Positions 61,001 to 64,000 of a stretch of DNA of 64,000 bases are shown here, piece after piece. The number at the start of each line of letters is the position of its first letter. Position 1 is the first letter of the stretch. Origin of the DNA: Owenia fusiformis (taxonomy: Eukaryota; Annelida; Polychaeta; Sabellida; Oweniidae); NCBI GenBank assembly GCA_903813345.2, contig CAIIXF020000004.1:18213513-18277512 (forward strand). The letters are read 5' to 3'. Under the pieces are notes generated by a model. It did no database searches, was not told where the DNA came from, and saw nothing but the letters and a program-made list of their open reading frames with translations. The position numbers and the translations under genes are program-made.

Positions 61001-63752
61001 TACTTTTGATCTAGCACGTTTATCAAAACATATATCTGGTCTTTCAAATTGAAAGGCAGTCGGTATAGATCAAATTCCCAATGAATTCTTGAAAAATGGT
61101 AAAGAAGTTCTATCGCAGCCTATTTTAGATCTTTTCAATGCTATCAGAATGTTTGAAAAAATTCCATTTGATTGGCAACAAGGTATTGTCAAACCCCTCC
61201 ATAAGGAAGGTGATCCAGAAGTTTTCAATAATTATCGTGGAATAACGATTACATTCAATATGTATAAATTATTCTCGAGTCTGTTGGAAAACCAGATAAT
61301 GGACTTTCTTCGTGAAAACAATCTTTTAGGTGACCTTCAAGGCGCATTTCAAAAAGGCAAAAGATTAGAAAATCATATCTTTTCCCTTAAAGGACTATGT
61401 AGCCTTCGTAAAGATAAGAAACTCAAATCCTATTTAGCTTTTATTGACATTTCTAAGGCATTTGACGTTTTAGATCGTGATTTGCTATTTCTAAAACTTT
61501 GGGAAAAGGGAATCCAAGGTAAAACTTGGAGGATTTTGAAATCACTATACTCTAACACTTCAAACAAGGTCATCTTTGGACAATATGAAACTGACTGGTT
61601 TGACTCCTCATCTGGAGTGAAGCAAGGTTGTATTCTATCCCCGACCCTTTTTTCCATAGTAATGACAGACCTTGAAGACAGTTTAAGAATGTCCAGTTTT
61701 GGTCTGCCCTTTGAAGATAAAAAAATCCCCTGTCTTCTTTATGCCGATGACATTGTGTTAATGGGTCAATCTGAGAAAGAACTCCAGTCAATGTTAACAA
61801 TCACTAATAATTTTGGACTTAAGTGGGGATTTCAGTTCAGTGACAAAAAGTCTAAGATAATGATAATAGGGAAAAGACTTGATTCGGAAAAGGTATGGTC
61901 ATTAGGGAATTTGAGACTGCCAGAGGTAAATGAGTACAAATATCTTGGAGTAATGTTCAATAGTTGTCTCAAAGAAACTGCACATCTGAAATATTTATAT
62001 GAAAAGGCCAGGAAAATGAAAAATTATTTAAGTTCTACTTTAACCAAACATTGTAATGTCAAGCGCATTGAATTTGGAAGTACGATTTACAACTCTATGA
62101 TGGCACCTGCTATCCTGCATGGATGCCCGACCTGGGTACTCCCAAAGTCAAGCCTTGCCAAAATTACCTCATTTCAATATGGTGCCGCCCAAGCCATTTT
62201 TCAAATTAAAAGTAAACCCGCCAGTGAATCTATATTTGGGGATTTAGGCTGGAAACCGATAGCAGAGGTGATTGAAAAAAGACAAATTGACTATTTGAAC
62301 TACCTAAATTTTAATGTACCAACTACATCCCTCCCTCATAAAATCCTATAGAATTTGCTAAAATTATTAAAAGTCGGCAAAGAATCATATTGGAAATTTG
62401 CATCAAATGCACGGAATATTTTAAGAGATAAAGGTTTAGATGATGTCATTTTTCGGAATGACAGCGAATGGTACCCCTCATTTTTAACTATATCTCAATC
62501 CCAAAGCATTTATAATTTCCACACTAGGGTAGCTGAACACCCCTCCCTTGAAATATATAAGGAGGTTAAAACCCATAACCGCACCGAAAGGTACCTTAAG
62601 AATGACCTTGATTTTTATGGATCTAAAATGAAATTTCTCGCAAGATCGAATAATTTCTGCCTTGAGACAAATTATGAAAAGTGGGGCAAAAGTGACGGTA
62701 TATGTATAATGTGTAATCTTAATTTGAGAGATACTCTATCACACAGATTAATGATGTGTCCCCATTTTGCCAAAGCCAGGTCCGACTTTTACAACGATGT
62801 AGAGAAATATGTTTCTCCCATTTTAAGTAGCAGTTTATTGTCTTCGAACATTCATGATAGGTTAATTACACTACTTGGTGATAAGGTTTTTATGGAATGG
62901 GGGCATGACATTTTTTATATGTTTGATAAATATGTGAAGATGTTTTAGCAACACTTTTACTGTACACGTATAGTGAAGAACCCCATTTTAAAATTTTAAT
63001 ACGAGTGGATTTTATTCATTTCATTACGATCACTAACAGTAATATGTTTTGTTCGATGTAAAACTCAAAAATCGCGTGCACTTGCAGATGTTACGAGAAG
63101 GCGTTGATAAAGTTTCCGCCACGCACCCGATGGAGATTGCAATGTTCGGGCCTACTGCACAAGATTTCATTGATGGATCCTTTGCCGTGGCACGTCTGTC
63201 CCAGTGAGTATAATCTCTGTGGCGAAATGAGTTGAATAAACTCATCCATTTTGATAACACTGGCTGAATTAATTGAGTCATGGAAAGTCGACTCTTCTTT
63301 CACCATGACTAAACCAAAAAAGAGTGAATCTTTATTGCCATGGTTACATCAAAACGGTCACCTTATTAGTTATGTTTGTAGCACGTATATCAGTACAAAC
63401 CAGGGCAATATACACTAGGGGACAATGTTAGATTACATTGTACCGAATGTTTTGCCATTTCGTGATAAAAAATGACCCATCATTGTAATTAAGATAAAGC
63501 GTATGTATTTGAGATTAGGTTGACATCACAACCACGGCTAGAATCGCAGCTTTCAAAATAAAATGTTTTATTAAGATACAAGTAGTGGAGCTAACAGGTA
63601 AAACTCAACAAACCCATTGATTCCCTTTCAGAGAGCTAGATTTCGTCATACTCGGTACATTCTATTTCCAAGGTGACCCCAACACGCTAGCTCTTCATAC
63701 TGCCTTGTACCCCAAACGACCGGACTCCGGGGAGTGGTCAACCTCAAACACG
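55019..63752 (+). CDS. Secreted PAN/Apple-GH18 chitinase-like protein, catalytically degenerate (3' end outside window)
   Basis: Exons: 55019-55073, 57238-57507, 58283-58466, 59167-59398, 63088-63203, 63632-63752, joining in phase to 326 residues before the window ends. Exon 1 encodes a signal peptide (LTLFMVFISSFW). Exon 2 is a PAN/Apple-type domain with Cys57, Cys61, Cys67 and Cys79 in SECGMRCLHDEDCLSF. Exon 3 opens a glycoside hydrolase 18 fold (MCYFTNWAQY, SHIIYAFANL). Exon 4 has the conserved TLLSVGGAS, but where active chitinases have DGxDxDxE it reads D227-G-I-N230-L-E232-F-S234, so the catalytic Glu is Ser. The later YD motif position reads ILGTFYFQG. The protein is therefore probably a chitin- or glycan-binding lectin, not an enzyme. 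The last donor in the window is GCAAGT, a GC-type site. A LINE sits in intron 4. Confidence 0.88.
55074..57237 (+). other. Intron 1 of the PAN-GH18 gene
   Basis: AT-rich, no exon seen. A fragment beginning CAGTAAACCTGTCAAATCCG at about 55806 resembles the tip of the MITE at 50107-50282. Open frames on both strands here show no family features. Confidence 0.4.
57893..57998. repeat. 30-bp tandem repeat in PAN-GH18 intron 2
   Basis: About three and a half copies of CAGATCCCGTATCAGCCAAA then ATCCCATAT. Because the unit is 30 bases it is translated as a repeating peptide in one frame, but there is no splice or start context, so no protein is called. Confidence 0.8.
58100..58190. repeat. Short fold-back with CTCGGGCTATCGCCCTCGG core
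   Basis: CGGAAAATATCACATT and AATATGATATTTTCC flank the core, forming an imperfect hairpin in PAN-GH18 intron 2 upstream of exon 3. Likely a fragment of a fold-back repeat. Confidence 0.45.
59885..62990 (+). mobile_element. Non-LTR retrotransposon (CR1/Rex1-like LINE), 5'-truncated and mutated
   Basis: In order: the C-terminal part of an apurinic-type endonuclease (YFPCDG, ILIMGDFNGK, SIDYVLAND-like TIDYVLAND, GSDHNII; 59893-60520), a linker, then reverse transcriptase with YRGITI, AFIDISKAFDVLDRDLL, GVKQGCILSPTLF and the active site LLYADDIVLM (RT frame 60813-62351). It ends in a C-terminal zinc-knuckle-like CIMCNLNLRDTLSHRLMMC (62355-62948). The element is dead: frameshifts near 60500 and at the CCCC run near 60804, in-frame TGA at 61050-61052 and TAG at 62349-62351, and the 5' part including the endonuclease start is missing. 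It lies in sense orientation in intron 4 of the PAN-GH18 gene. The exact 3' end and target-site duplication were not resolved. Confidence 0.9.
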
Positions 63753-64000
63753 GCAAGTTTCCAACTGATCAATTGTGAACGTCTTCTCATAAAATATTCT
63801 GATTTAATCTTTTTCAACAGCTTCTATGAATAGTTTAAGTAAGATTATCATACTAACTAGAATATATAAAATGTACAAAAAACTGAAGTCAATTACCAGG
63901 CAATTGGTTCTAGGCATGGGCAGTGGACAGTTGGATGGAAAGGGGTATGCCTAAGGATAAGATAGTGATTATAGTAGCGACGACTGCGGTGAAGTACACG

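Overview
The window looks like nuclear DNA of a marine invertebrate animal, most likely a bilaterian. It is AT-rich, its genes are split by many GT-AG introns, and intergenic and intronic DNA is full of fold-back elements, minisatellites and a decayed LINE. The predicted proteins are clearly metazoan, but nothing seen fixes the phylum. All calls rest on reading frames, splice phases and remembered family sequences; no database search was possible.

Layout. (1) 1-3034, minus strand: the 5' part of an unrecognised gene encoding a basic, Ser/Thr-Pro-rich protein. It starts head-to-head with the next gene. (2) 3180-19210, plus strand: a complete STAG/SA cohesin-subunit gene, with 29 coding exons that join in phase to 1252 residues. 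Just upstream of exon 19 body there is an 11-copy, 96-bp tandem array of the splice acceptor plus the first part of that exon. (3) 19210-25675: an intergenic repeat block, mainly a ~2.75-kb unit present twice in tandem and itself built of ~475-bp subrepeats. (4) 27058-33561, minus strand: a complete DHRS12-type short-chain dehydrogenase gene of 9 coding exons, with transposon-like elements in its introns. (5) 33000-35220: a cluster of long inverted-repeat elements, one flanked by a near-perfect 10-bp direct repeat. (6) 35740-48961, plus strand: an AP-1 clathrin adaptor sigma-subunit gene whose last intron is followed by three alternative terminal exons. (7) 49000-55018: gene-poor DNA with two inverted-repeat elements. 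(8) 55019-63752, plus strand, running off the window: a secreted PAN/Apple plus GH18 chitinase-like protein whose catalytic motif is lost. A truncated, mutated non-LTR retrotransposon lies in its fourth intron.

The genes have unrelated housekeeping or secreted roles (chromosome cohesion, oxidoreduction, Golgi/endosome sorting, glycan binding) and do not form a functional cluster. The most unusual signals are the amplified splice acceptor in STAG, the three alternative C-terminal exons of the sigma adaptin, and the degenerate active site in the PAN-GH18 protein.
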